Source: Parasegetibacter sp. NRK P23
GTDB taxonomy: Bacteria > Bacteroidota > Bacteroidia > Chitinophagales > Chitinophagaceae
Direction of reading: 5' to 3'
Length of the DNA: 64,000 nucleotides
Assembly: GCF_023721715.1 (NCBI RefSeq)
Contig: NZ_JAMDLG010000001.1
Coordinates: 3,015,784-3,079,783, forward strand
A model generated the notes under the pieces. That model saw only the letters and a program-made list of their open reading frames with translations, did no database searches and was not told the DNA's origin. Below, piece after piece: positions 25,395 through 33,415 of this stretch. The translations under genes and the position numbers were made by a program. Every line of letters begins with the position of its first letter. The first letter of the stretch is position 1.

Positions 25395-27941
25395 TTATTT
25401 GTTTTGAGGGTTATACAATGTTTCCGGCGGTCCCAGGTAAGTTTTGGCGACGTTGCCGAAATCGAGCACCAGTTTTTGCAGTACCACGCCCGCATCCACC
25501 ATGGAGATGCGTACTTTGTGTTTGCCCGGTGCAGTGATGGTATGATTACTTGTTTTGACGATAATGTTGTCGCCCGCCCAGCGGTTCCAGATGCCTGAAC
25601 CCGTGGCGCGGTCCTCCTTGTTCAGGCTGAGCACCTGCGGCGCTTCCCCGTCAACGGAGACGGCATATTGCAAACCTTCAGGCGTATTGTAAAAATTCAG
25701 GGAGGGCGAAAAATAAGCGTTCACCGCAAAATTTCCCTTGCTGTACGTATAAAACTCATATTCCACATAAGGCGCGTTACTGGCAGGTTCCCATCTTCCG
25801 GCAGTAACCGGAAAAATGGTGATGGCCGAACCCGTTCTTCCGTGATCGGGCAACACTTCCCAACGGGTATTTTTTACGGTATGCGACGCAGTAAAATGAT
25901 CCGCATTTATAGACACTCCCTTCCCCTCTTCTTCATAAAAAACATACCCCTTTGCCCCATCAGGCACTATCACTGCCTGCATATCTTTCACCCCGAAATC
26001 CTGCTTCTTAACGGCCTCATGCGCCGCCACCAGTTTCAGTTCCGGGATTTGCTGGCGGCGGGGCTCCTGCCATGACCTGTAGCCAATATGCGTCTGACTC
26101 ATCATCCTGTTCCACTTTCCATTGTTGAGCTGGTGGTATTCCAATGTGATGAGTGAATCTCTGAGGTACAGTTGTGTTGCTTTTTCCGCGAATCCGTTCG
26201 CTTCGATCCATTTATTGGAAGCGGCTTCCCGGTTGCGGGCCACATTAAGGTACATTTCGTTGAGGTTGGCACTGGCCTTGATCGGATGCAACACCAACTG
26301 GAAATAAGCATCGTAGCAGTTTGCCGGTAATTTTTTAGCGATGGTTTCCGCCTGTTGCAGGAGCCGGTTGTAAGCATTGGCCACGGAATCCCATTCACCG
26401 GTTGCCAGGCTATATGTGTTCGCATCCAGCATTTCAGGCTTTCTGCGGGCATTAAATTTTGAGTAAGAAGAAATCAGTTCACCGATCGCTTCCCCGTACG
26501 CTTTTCCGAACTGATGCTCCGCCCAGTTTCCGGCGTATTGCCGAAGATCCTTATGCGAGATATTTTCCGGGTTCCAGGCATAATCCAGGAAGAAAGAAAT
26601 CGGGTATTCCATGGGTTTAATGTCGCCCACATTCACGATCCAGATATCCCTTACCTGGTGCTCCCATGCGAGGTGCATCTGCTCCCATACACGCGGGATC
26701 GCGTTCGTGTTGATCCATTTATAATTCCTGGGACCACCCACATAATCGAAATGGTAATAGATGCCGTACCCGCCTTTCCTGGGCTTTTCACCGGGCTTGG
26801 GCAGTTTCCTGATGTTGCCCCAGTTGTCGTCGCAAAGCAACAAAGTAACGTCGTCGGGTACCCGCATTCCCTTATCGTAGTAGTCCTGTACTTCTTTGTA
26901 CAGCGCCCAGAGCTGGGGCGTTTCCGATGCGGGTTTTCCGGTCACTTCAGTAATGATCTTTCTTTGATCCGCAACGATTTTTTCCAGCAAATCCGTAGCG
27001 GTTTCCCTCGACATCGGCTCATCGCCATCCCCTCTCATACCCACTGTTACAATCTTTTCATTGGTAGAACGCGCGAGCCCTGTTTTCCAGAACTCCTGCA
27101 GGCGCACGGCGTTGCTGTCGTAGTTCCATTTCCCCACGCCATACCTGCGCCATTCATCGTGTGCGCGCATCAGCGGTTCGTGGTGTGAAGTGCCTATCAC
27201 GATACCATATTGATCTGCTATTTTTATGTTCAGGGAATCGTCGTCGTAAAAAGCATTGCCCCACATGGCGGGCCAGATGTAGTTTCCTTTCAACCGAAGG
27301 ATCAACTCAAACACCTTCTCATAGAAGAGGTGGTTGAAGCCCCCGAATTTTTCTTTGGACCAACCTGAAAGCGCAGGGGCCTCATCGTTGATGAAGATGC
27401 CCCTGTATTTCACTTTAGGCTCATCGCTTGCATGCTGATGTTTCTTTAAGAAGATCGAAGTCTTTTTCTGTGCAGGTACATCCGCCCACCAATACCAGGG
27501 TGAAACCCCGATCTGCCGGGAAAGTTCAAATACGCCAAAAGCCGTGCCGCGCCGGTCACTCCCTACAATGAACAACTGGTTGTCCGAGGATTTCAATACA
27601 TATTTTTCCCATTTTCCGTTCAATGAATCTATTCCGGGAAGCACCTTGCGTTGCAACTCCTTCACAATCGATGACCGGTCTAAGGATCCGATTAGTATGG
27701 CCGGAGTGGTTGTTTTTTGAGCAGCATGAATGATCCGTGGCTTTTGCCCGGTTACCATTTCTATATCCTGCTGCAGCAGTTCAGCGGACCGTTTCACCAA
27801 CTCGTGATCGTTAGCATCCACCACTATTACCGCATTCGCCAGGGAGAACGCGCCTGATCCATTTTCAGCAACGAGTTGCCGTTGTCCGAAACTTTGAGAA
27901 GAAAAAAGCCATAAACCAAGAAAGATCAATAGTCTGTTCAT
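25395..27941 (-). CDS. GH115 xylan alpha-1,2-glucuronidase
   Basis: An 848-residue exported enzyme (MNRLLIFLGLWLFSSQSFG signal; the ATG at 27941 is preferred over 27956, which adds five residues before the signal). GH115 signatures are present: YRGIFINDEAPALSGWSKEK, GTSHHEPLMRAHDEWRR, MRGDGDEPM, LLCDDNWGN and WIVNVGDIKPMEYPISFF, which frame the active site of characterised members. A beta-sandwich C-terminal domain follows. GH115 removes 4-O-methylglucuronic acid from internal as well as terminal xylose units, complementing GH67. It is the first gene of the six-gene xylan operon, directly behind a promoter/operator. Confidence 0.93.
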   Translation of the reverse strand: MNRLLIFLGLWLFSSQSFGQRQLVAENGSGAFSLANAVIVVDANDHELVKRSAELLQQDIEMVTGQKPRIIHAAQKTTTPAILIGSLDRSSIVKELQRKVLPGIDSLNGKWEKYVLKSSDNQLFIVGSDRRGTAFGVFELSRQIGVSPWYWWADVPAQKKTSIFLKKHQHASDEPKVKYRGIFINDEAPALSGWSKEKFGGFNHLFYEKVFELILRLKGNYIWPAMWGNAFYDDDSLNIKIADQYGIVIGTSHHEPLMRAHDEWRRYGVGKWNYDSNAVRLQEFWKTGLARSTNEKIVTVGMRGDGDEPMSRETATDLLEKIVADQRKIITEVTGKPASETPQLWALYKEVQDYYDKGMRVPDDVTLLLCDDNWGNIRKLPKPGEKPRKGGYGIYYHFDYVGGPRNYKWINTNAIPRVWEQMHLAWEHQVRDIWIVNVGDIKPMEYPISFFLDYAWNPENISHKDLRQYAGNWAEHQFGKAYGEAIGELISSYSKFNARRKPEMLDANTYSLATGEWDSVANAYNRLLQQAETIAKKLPANCYDAYFQLVLHPIKASANLNEMYLNVARNREAASNKWIEANGFAEKATQLYLRDSLITLEYHQLNNGKWNRMMSQTHIGYRSWQEPRRQQIPELKLVAAHEAVKKQDFGVKDMQAVIVPDGAKGYVFYEEEGKGVSINADHFTASHTVKNTRWEVLPDHGRTGSAITIFPVTAGRWEPASNAPYVEYEFYTYSKGNFAVNAYFSPSLNFYNTPEGLQYAVSVDGEAPQVLSLNKEDRATGSGIWNRWAGDNIIVKTSNHTITAPGKHKVRISMVDAGVVLQKLVLDFGNVAKTYLGPPETLYNPQNK

Positions 27942-27994
27942 CTGCAAGCAATGCAAGGTTATTTTAAAATGGATCGAAACTTAAATACAAATTT

Positions 27995-28006
27995 GCAATC
28001 GGTTGC
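27995..28006 (-). promoter_or_regulatory. LacI-type operator of the GH115 xylan operon
   Basis: GCAATCGGTTGC (plus strand) is identical to the site before GH67 and lies 53 bases upstream of the GH115 ATG. On the transcribed strand it follows CTTTA directly, within the sequence GAACTTTAGCAACCGATTGC, so a bound repressor would cover the start of transcription. A weaker match (8 of 12, with intact CAATCGG) lies at 28038-28049, 43 bp away centre to centre, about four helical turns, and could be an auxiliary site. Confidence 0.65.
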
Positions 28007-28223
28007 TAAAGTTCGTAAAAAAAGGCTTCCTACAAAATCAATCGGCTAAATTATTCTGTAAAAAGCCATACTAAATTTAACAAATTCAGACAACTAGTTG
28101 ATTTTCAATTATTTAAAAAACAGAGCAATCCTATTGTCCTGCATAAATCCATTTCCAACCACCCTTTGTTGTTGAGGTATTAAAATTGCTTCATCCTGTT
28201 ATAAAAATGAAACCGCTTACATT

Positions 28224-28958
28224 TTAAAAACCGATTGAGTTCCCGCCATCTACAGGCAATATCACACCGGTAATATATTGCGCCGCGTCGGAAGCCAGGA
28301 AATACACGGCTTCCGCAACATCTTCAGGCTTACCGAGGAAGCCCATCGGGGTCCGTCCCATTACTTTCGCCTTACGCTCCGGATCGTTGTTTAGTGCTTT
28401 GGCGCTCATTTCCGTAGCGATGAAACCCGGTGCCACGCAATTCACCCTGATCCCTTTGGGAGAAAGTTCGGTGGCCATGGCCCGCGTCATCCCCTCAATG
28501 GCGCTCTTTGAAGCCGTGTACGCGATCACTTTCGGAATACCATATTGCGAGGCCATGGAACTGATGTTCACGATACTGCCTTTGCCTTCCCGCAACATAC
28601 TTTTCACGATTTCCCGGGAGAAAGCGAATACGCTTTGCACATTCACCTGCTGGATGCGGGCGAAATCCTCATCGGTCACCTCTTCAAAATTCTTTTTGAG
28701 GTTGATGCCCGCATTGTTCACGAGTATATCGGGGAAGCCGAATGTCTTTTCGATCCTTTCCGCCAGGGCGGGCAGTTCATCCAGTTTATTCAGGTCGAAG
28801 GACAGCGTATGGCAATTGCCGCCAATGCGTTCGCGTGCCGCATTCAGTTTCTGCTCATCTCTTCCTATGATAATTACAGTATGTCCCTGTGCCGCGAATT
28901 TCTCCGCTATCGCAAGACCAATTCCGGAGCCACCTCCTGTAACGATTACATTTTTCAT
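28224..28958 (-). CDS. SDR family NAD(P)-dependent oxidoreductase, possible uronate-pathway reductase
   Basis: A 244-residue classical short-chain dehydrogenase from the ATG at 28958. The cofactor motif is TGGGSGIG, the structural motif NNAG, the catalytic Ser in NISSMAS and the YxxxK motif in YTASK; the C-terminus holds the usual LASDAAQYITG and DGG. It lies 19 bp after GH67 in the same operon. Because GH67 releases (methyl)glucuronate, a reductase for a uronate-derived sugar (such as a fructuronate/mannonate step) is plausible; a FabG-type or general ketoreductase cannot be excluded. The dehydrogenase class is certain, the substrate is inferred. Confidence 0.88.
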   Translation of the reverse strand: MKNVIVTGGGSGIGLAIAEKFAAQGHTVIIIGRDEQKLNAARERIGGNCHTLSFDLNKLDELPALAERIEKTFGFPDILVNNAGINLKKNFEEVTDEDFARIQQVNVQSVFAFSREIVKSMLREGKGSIVNISSMASQYGIPKVIAYTASKSAIEGMTRAMATELSPKGIRVNCVAPGFIATEMSAKALNNDPERKAKVMGRTPMGFLGKPEDVAEAVYFLASDAAQYITGVILPVDGGNSIGF

Positions 28959-28977
28959 ACACTTAGCTGGTTTAGGG

Positions 28978-31131
28978 TTATCCGTTCCCCGGGGCATAGG
29001 GGAACCGCATCTTTTTATATTCTTCTAGTGTTTTACCGGCTTTTTCGACGCCCTGCGGGAAAGGCTTTTTGGAGAAAGTCTGGAAGTAAAGCAGGCAGGC
29101 ATTTTTCCACCAAACCGCTTCCTGCTCCTGCACATTGAGCAATTGCGCCACCTGTTTGAAAAGCATTGGATCCACGGCTTGTTCCACCTGCTTCCATTCT
29201 TCCCGCATGGTTCTTACTTCATTTACGCCCCATTGGTATTTCAGGCAGAGGTTGTTCCAAAGCGTATTACCGTTCTTCATTTTAAAATCCCAGGGTAGGC
29301 GGTGGAACCAGAGCAAGAGGTTTTCGTCGCATGTTTTGGGATCGTTCCACTGTGCGGCCACCTGCGGACTGTACTGCGCGATGGCGTTGCTTCCGGATGC
29401 GGTGCGGTTGAACCCGATGCCTGTACTATCGGCGCGGTGGTAATAAACAGGGTTCCAGTCTGGACGGGGCAGGTTGTCGCTCCAGGGCGCCGGGCCGTAA
29501 TGGTGTCCATTGCCCATGATGTGGGTAAGTCCGAGTGGTGTCATATAATTGGCGACCGCTTCGCGGGAACGGAGCATCATACGGAGGATGATTGGCGCGG
29601 AAGCCTGATTTTTCAGCGCAAAAGTTTGTGCGATCCATTCCTGTGCAATAACCTTCGCATCCGCGTCCGGGTTCCAGGCCAGTCTTCCGAAGGCGTACCA
29701 GTTCGCTTGCGCGAAAGGATGCCCGCACCAGTTAAGGTCGCTGCCGATGTTGGCAACACCAGCTATACCGGAAACAGCGCTATCGCTCACTTTGGTGGTG
29801 AGCACCTGCTTCACGGGATTGGGTTTGTTTCCTGTAAACGTATTGGCCTCCAGCACTTCTTTTTGCAGAAGGGGGAGGTATACAAGATGGGTAGCGAAGC
29901 CGAGGTATTCCTGGGTCAACTGGAACTCCATCATCAACTGCGTTTTTGGCATGGCGCCAAACAGGGGATGAAAAGGTTCGCGGGGTTGAAAATCGAGCGG
30001 TCCGTTCTTTACCTGTACCAACACGTTGCTTCGAAATTGCCCGTCGAAAGGTTGAAATTCATTGTATGCCTGTTTGATACGGTCTTCCGGCACTTCGTTG
30101 CTGTACACGAAAGCGCGCCACATCACGATTCCCTTGTAAGGTTTTACGGCATCGGCCAGCATGTTGGCGCCATCCACATGCGTGCGGTTATAATTCTGCG
30201 GGCCCGGTTGCCCCTCACTGTTGGCTTTTACCAGGAATCCGCCGAAATCAGGAATGGCGCGGTAAATTTCCGCCGCCTTGTTCTTCCACCATTGCTGCAC
30301 TTCCGGATCGAGGGGATCGGCGGTTTTCAGTTTTCCTAATTCAATGGGTGCGCTGAAACGTGCCGTGAGGTACACTTTTATGCCATAAGGACGAAATACG
30401 TCGGCAAGCGCTTTTACTTTGCTGATGTATTCTTCAGATAACACGAGCGCGTTGGCGTTCACGTTAGTGAGCACCGTTCCGTTGATGCCCACGGAAGCGT
30501 TGGCGCGGGCGTAATCGATGTAACGCTGGTCGATGTAGCCAGGTAAGGTGTGCCAGTTCCAGATGGATTGCCCCGCATAGCCACGTTCCACGTGCCGGTC
30601 AAGGTTGTCCCAATGGTTGAGCACGCGCACATCAAGTTTCGGAGCCTCCACAATGTTCAGCGCCTGGATACTTTTCCCGGACTGCAATAACCGCAACAGG
30701 TGAAAGGTTCCGTATAGAAGACCTTCATCGGTATTGGCTGTAACGATCAGCCTTGAAGCGCCATTCATCGAAGTGGTGAATATGCTGTAACCTTCTTTGT
30801 GAGAAGGTGGTGGCTGAAGTTTGGCCCGTACATCTATTTTCTTTAACGCATCAAAACGCAGGATCAGCAACCTCGAGTTGGATGAAGCAGAGTTCCATAC
30901 CGGCGCGTTACCTGTAAGTTTTGGAATAGCCAGCGACAATTCCTTCCGGATCGCTTCAACAGTAGCGGAACTTCCTGGAACGAAAGCAGCTTTAAACGTG
31001 TTCGTATATTGTTGGGCAAGTACAGTATTGTTTACCTTATGGTATGGCAACCACAGTTCATAACCGTTCGCGGCAAAGGCAGGAAGAGCGATACAACAAA
31101 AAATCAGCAGGGCGGCAGCAATCCTTTTCAT
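28978..31131 (-). CDS. GH67 alpha-glucuronidase
   Basis: A 717-residue exported enzyme (MKRIAAALLIFCCIALPAFA signal). Conserved GH67 blocks include YAGQSIWNWHTLPGY, the acid Glu in LVKANSEGQPGP, the water-activating Asp in VKNGPLDFQPREP and Glu in MMEFQLTQEYLG. GH67 enzymes release 4-O-methylglucuronic acid from the non-reducing terminal xylose of aldouronic acids, the products of GH10 digestion. It begins a separate two-gene operon with the SDR, with a shared LacI operator 136 bp upstream of its start codon. The signal peptide places it in the periplasm. Family assignment is firm. Confidence 0.95.
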   Translation of the reverse strand: MKRIAAALLIFCCIALPAFAANGYELWLPYHKVNNTVLAQQYTNTFKAAFVPGSSATVEAIRKELSLAIPKLTGNAPVWNSASSNSRLLILRFDALKKIDVRAKLQPPPSHKEGYSIFTTSMNGASRLIVTANTDEGLLYGTFHLLRLLQSGKSIQALNIVEAPKLDVRVLNHWDNLDRHVERGYAGQSIWNWHTLPGYIDQRYIDYARANASVGINGTVLTNVNANALVLSEEYISKVKALADVFRPYGIKVYLTARFSAPIELGKLKTADPLDPEVQQWWKNKAAEIYRAIPDFGGFLVKANSEGQPGPQNYNRTHVDGANMLADAVKPYKGIVMWRAFVYSNEVPEDRIKQAYNEFQPFDGQFRSNVLVQVKNGPLDFQPREPFHPLFGAMPKTQLMMEFQLTQEYLGFATHLVYLPLLQKEVLEANTFTGNKPNPVKQVLTTKVSDSAVSGIAGVANIGSDLNWCGHPFAQANWYAFGRLAWNPDADAKVIAQEWIAQTFALKNQASAPIILRMMLRSREAVANYMTPLGLTHIMGNGHHYGPAPWSDNLPRPDWNPVYYHRADSTGIGFNRTASGSNAIAQYSPQVAAQWNDPKTCDENLLLWFHRLPWDFKMKNGNTLWNNLCLKYQWGVNEVRTMREEWKQVEQAVDPMLFKQVAQLLNVQEQEAVWWKNACLLYFQTFSKKPFPQGVEKAGKTLEEYKKMRFPYAPGNG

Positions 31132-31266
31132 GGTATAAATCGTTGGACATTAAAATCGGTTCTGAATAACATTTACGCCATCCGTTGCATAACTTATCAG
31201 CATCTTCAATCCTTATTTTCAGAAGCTTTCAGCTTAACAAGCTATATTCAAAAACCAAATAGTTTT

Positions 31267-31278
31267 GCAATCGGTTGC
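31267..31278 (-). promoter_or_regulatory. LacI-type operator of the GH67-SDR operon
   Basis: GCAATCGGTTGC, identical to the site at 27995, lies between the second lacI gene and GH67. On the transcribed strand it follows CATCTTTA (a near match to TAnnTTTG) after two bases, and TTGTAGGA lies about 20 bases further upstream, as it also does before GH115. The predicted transcript would have a leader of roughly 130 bases. Confidence 0.65.
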
Positions 31279-31304
31279 GTAAAGATGCGAAAAAACAGGA
31301 CATC

Positions 31305-32339
31305 CTACAAGTTTTTATTCCGTAGCGAAGAAGCCCTTATAATGAGTTCATCGCGCAGCACGATGGAACTGGTATTTTCGAGGGTTGCCAGTCCGTTGAT
31401 GTGGTTGAGCATGGTTTGAATGGCGGTAACACCTAAAGTAAGTCCGGGATAATTAATACTGGAAAGGTTGGGAGAAATTACCCTCGTAATGGGGTCGTTG
31501 TTGAACCCCACAAAGGCGATATCTTCGGGAATCTTCATGCCGGCCTGTTGCAAGCGCAGCATACAATGCACGGCGGAGTTGTCGTTGGCCACAAAAACGC
31601 CGTCGGGCCGGTCTTTCAGACTCAGGATATAATCTGCCGCAGCAAGGCCGGCATCTTCACTGAGGTCGCTCTCGAAGAGCAGTTTGTCGGAGAAGCGGAT
31701 ATGATGATCCTTCAGCGCCTGCTTAAACCCCGCGAGCCTTTCGGCGTATAAGTTACTGGTGGTGTTTCCTGCCAGGTGCATCAGCTTCTTACAACCTTGT
31801 TCCAGTAAATGTGTGGTAGCTTTATAGGCCGCCCTGAAATTATCGACCAGGATACTCGTGTGCAGGTTAACGCCAGGCGCACGGTCAAAAAATACGACCG
31901 GTATCTTCCGGCTGAAAAAAGGCTCGAGGTGTTCGATAGAGGGCGTATCTGCGGCCAGAGAGATCAGTAGTCCATCCACCTGTTTGTTGTACATGGTAAG
32001 TACGGCCTGTTGTTCCTTTTCAAAACGCTCCAGCGACTGGCTGATGATGAGGTTATAGCCTTCTTTGTTGGCTGTACTTTCCATTCCGGCCAGTACGGTT
32101 GAAATGAAGTAGCTGTTCAGCCGGTGCACAATCACGCCGATAGTATTCGTTTTCCGGGTTCTTAAACTTTTCGCGAAAGTGTTGGTACGGTAGCCGAGTT
32201 TTTTAGCTGCGGCCAGGATGCGTTTTTTGGTTTCCCGGCTGATGGCGGGATGATCCTGCAAGCCCCGGCTCACGGTAGCGGCGGAAATATTCAGGTGGCT
32301 CGCGATATCGTAGATGGTAACGGCTTTTTCGGGCTTCAT
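31305..32339 (-). CDS. LacI-family transcriptional regulator (second, upstream of GH67)
   Basis: A 344-residue LacI protein. Residues about 6-60 form the DNA-binding domain (TIYDIASHLNISAATVSRGL), followed by the ligand domain with KTNTIGVIVHRLNSYF, IPVVFFDRAPG, GVFVANDNSAVH and FVGFNNDPI. It is clearly related to the LacI protein at 16075 (same hinge and NTIGVIVH region). Its gene ends 173 bp before GH67 and has its own TACATTTG element three bases before the ATG. Two closely related regulators flanking one regulon could respond to different inducers (xylo-oligosaccharide versus uronate), but this is inference. Confidence 0.9.
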   Translation of the reverse strand: MKPEKAVTIYDIASHLNISAATVSRGLQDHPAISRETKKRILAAAKKLGYRTNTFAKSLRTRKTNTIGVIVHRLNSYFISTVLAGMESTANKEGYNLIISQSLERFEKEQQAVLTMYNKQVDGLLISLAADTPSIEHLEPFFSRKIPVVFFDRAPGVNLHTSILVDNFRAAYKATTHLLEQGCKKLMHLAGNTTSNLYAERLAGFKQALKDHHIRFSDKLLFESDLSEDAGLAAADYILSLKDRPDGVFVANDNSAVHCMLRLQQAGMKIPEDIAFVGFNNDPITRVISPNLSSINYPGLTLGVTAIQTMLNHINGLATLENTSSIVLRDELIIRASSLRNKNL

Positions 32340-32343
32340 GCGT

Positions 32344-32351
32344 CAAATGTA
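32344..32351 (-). promoter_or_regulatory. TAnnTTTG -7 element of the second lacI gene
   Basis: TACATTTG on the minus strand matches the Bacteroidota -7 consensus and ends only four bases before the ATG at 32339, predicting a leaderless or nearly leaderless mRNA. No convincing -33 element is seen at the usual spacing. Confidence 0.5.
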
Positions 32352-32367
32352 ATACATTCATCAGTTC

Positions 32368-32379
32368 TGTACCAGTACA
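32368..32379. promoter_or_regulatory. Inverted repeat between lacI and the ECF sigma gene
   Basis: TGTACCAGTACA has perfect five-base arms around CA and sits midway between the divergent lacI (32339) and sigma (32426) starts. It differs from the GCAAYCGRTTGC operator. It could be a control site for either gene or chance. Confidence 0.3.
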
Positions 32380-32411
32380 TAGTTACGGCCTTCTTGTTGC
32401 GGGAATATTAT

Positions 32412-32419
32412 TATTTTTG
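32412..32419 (+). promoter_or_regulatory. TAnnTTTG -7 element of the ECF sigma gene
   Basis: TATTTTTG is a full match to the Bacteroidota -7 consensus and ends six bases before the ATG at 32426, so the mRNA leader would be very short. No good -33 match is seen. Confidence 0.5.
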
Positions 32420-32425
32420 AAAGGA

Positions 32426-33040
32426 ATGTCAGTCCAACCCAACAACAGATGGAACGAAACCGAAGAGCGCGATCTTTTCACGCGGATAGCTTCCGGAGAC
32501 CAGGAGGCTTTTGCCCGTGTTTTCCATCATTTCAATAAACGCATATTCCCTTTTGTGTTGAACATGATTAAGTCTGAAATACTGGCGGAAGAAATCGTGC
32601 AGGACATCTTCACCCAGCTCTGGGTAAAACGGGAAGAAGCAACACATTGGGAACATCCACAGGCCTATCTTTTTAAGATGGCCGCCAACCGCACACTGGA
32701 CCAGTTACGTAAAATATCAAGGGAAACACAACTGGTGCAGGCGCTCACGGAAACCATGCGCAACACGCCCCTCAACGATATTGAGGCATGGCTGGACGGG
32801 AAAGAAACGAGTCAGCTGATTCATGAAGCTGTGGCCACGCTGCCGCCACAGCGGTTGAAAGTGTATAAGCTGTGCAGGGAACAGGGATTATCTTATAAAG
32901 ACGCCGCGGAGCAACTGGGGATTTCGGTAAAAACCGTGCAGGCGCATTTGCAGGAGGCGACGCGGCAGATCAGGGCGTTTATCAGTTCGCAGCCAGGCGG
33001 GGCTTTGACGTTGTTGTTGCTGGGGTGCTTTGGGAAGTAG
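32426..33040 (+). CDS. ECF RNA polymerase sigma-70 factor (Bacteroidota family)
   Basis: A 204-residue ECF sigma factor, complete. The ATG at 32426 is taken, since the upstream TTG adds only three residues. Region 2 spans about residues 18-90 (ASGDQEAFARVFHHFNKRI, EEIVQDIFTQLWVKR, PQAYLFKMAANRTLDQLRK) and region 4 about 130-185 (LSYKDAAEQLGISVKTVQAH). No anti-sigma gene follows; it is convergent with the zinc metalloprotease gene. The FecR at 45349, which heads the neighbouring SUS operon without a sigma gene beside it, is the nearest possible partner, about 12 kb away. That pairing is inferred. Confidence 0.9.
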   Translation: MSVQPNNRWNETEERDLFTRIASGDQEAFARVFHHFNKRIFPFVLNMIKSEILAEEIVQDIFTQLWVKREEATHWEHPQAYLFKMAANRTLDQLRKISRETQLVQALTETMRNTPLNDIEAWLDGKETSQLIHEAVATLPPQRLKVYKLCREQGLSYKDAAEQLGISVKTVQAHLQEATRQIRAFISSQPGGALTLLLLGCFGK

Positions 33041-33067
33041 TTTTTTCTTGTAGGGTAGTTGTTTTTC

Positions 33068-33285
33068 ACGAAATTGCCTCGTTCTTCGCGAAGGCAGACT
33101 GCTTCGTTCCTCGCAGAGCAGAGACGCAAAGGGCGGTTGTATTTCGGGCAGGATTGGTTTTGCAGTTTCTTGTTTAAGTTTTTTTCTCGCGATTGCTTCG
33201 TTACCTCGCAACACGGCGCTACGGGCTGTTGAAGGTGGGATAGCTTATGCAGGGATAGCTTATTTCACGATTGCTTCCTGCCTCT
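33068..33285 (+). repeat. Degenerate copies of a short dispersed repeat (core ATTGCTTCGTtcCTCGC)
   Basis: The 375-bp gap 33041-33415 contains no gene. Imperfect copies of one core occur at about 33068-33090, 33098-33118, 33189-33211 and 33267-33283, often followed by CAACACGGCG- or CAGAGACGC-like sequence. A related copy with the same flanks (TTGCTTCATTCCTCGCAAC) lies at 57801-57819. A separate 12-base direct repeat GGGATAGCTTAT occurs at 33237-33248 and 33252-33263. Function unknown; the pattern looks like an intergenic repeat family. Confidence 0.6.
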
Positions 33286-33357
33286 TGATTGCTTCGTAAC
33301 TCGTGATTGCTTCGTAACTCGTGATTACTTCGTAACTCGTGATTGCTTCGTAACTCG
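33286..33357 (+). repeat. Tandem array, 4 x 18 bp, unit TGATTGCTTCGTAACTCG
   Basis: Four head-to-tail copies: 33286-33303, 33304-33321, 33322-33339 (one change, G to A) and 33340-33357. There are no spacers, so this is not a CRISPR array. The unit contains the same ATTGCTTCGT core as the degenerate repeats just upstream, so the array seems to be a local expansion of that family. Confidence 0.9.
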
Positions 33358-33361
33358 CAAT

Positions 33362-33389
33362 GGGGGCGCATCAGCTAAGATACGCCCCC
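33362..33389. terminator. GC-rich hairpin between convergent sigma and metalloprotease genes
   Basis: GGGGGCG (33362-33368) pairs with CGCCCCC (33383-33389) around a 14-base loop, 26 bp beyond the metalloprotease stop. There is no T tract on either strand, so it is at best a transcript-end stabiliser or a weak bidirectional terminator. Confidence 0.4.
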
Positions 33390-33415
33390 TTGATATACAG
33401 CGACACATTAACACG

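Noticed and set aside
32888-33214. Minus-strand frames of 78-108 codons over the sigma 3' end and repeat spacer
   Set aside because: They overlap the sigma gene antisense and then read through the repeats; no start signal or family match.
33286-33357. Possible CRISPR array
   Set aside because: The 18-bp units are contiguous without spacers, and no cas gene is near.
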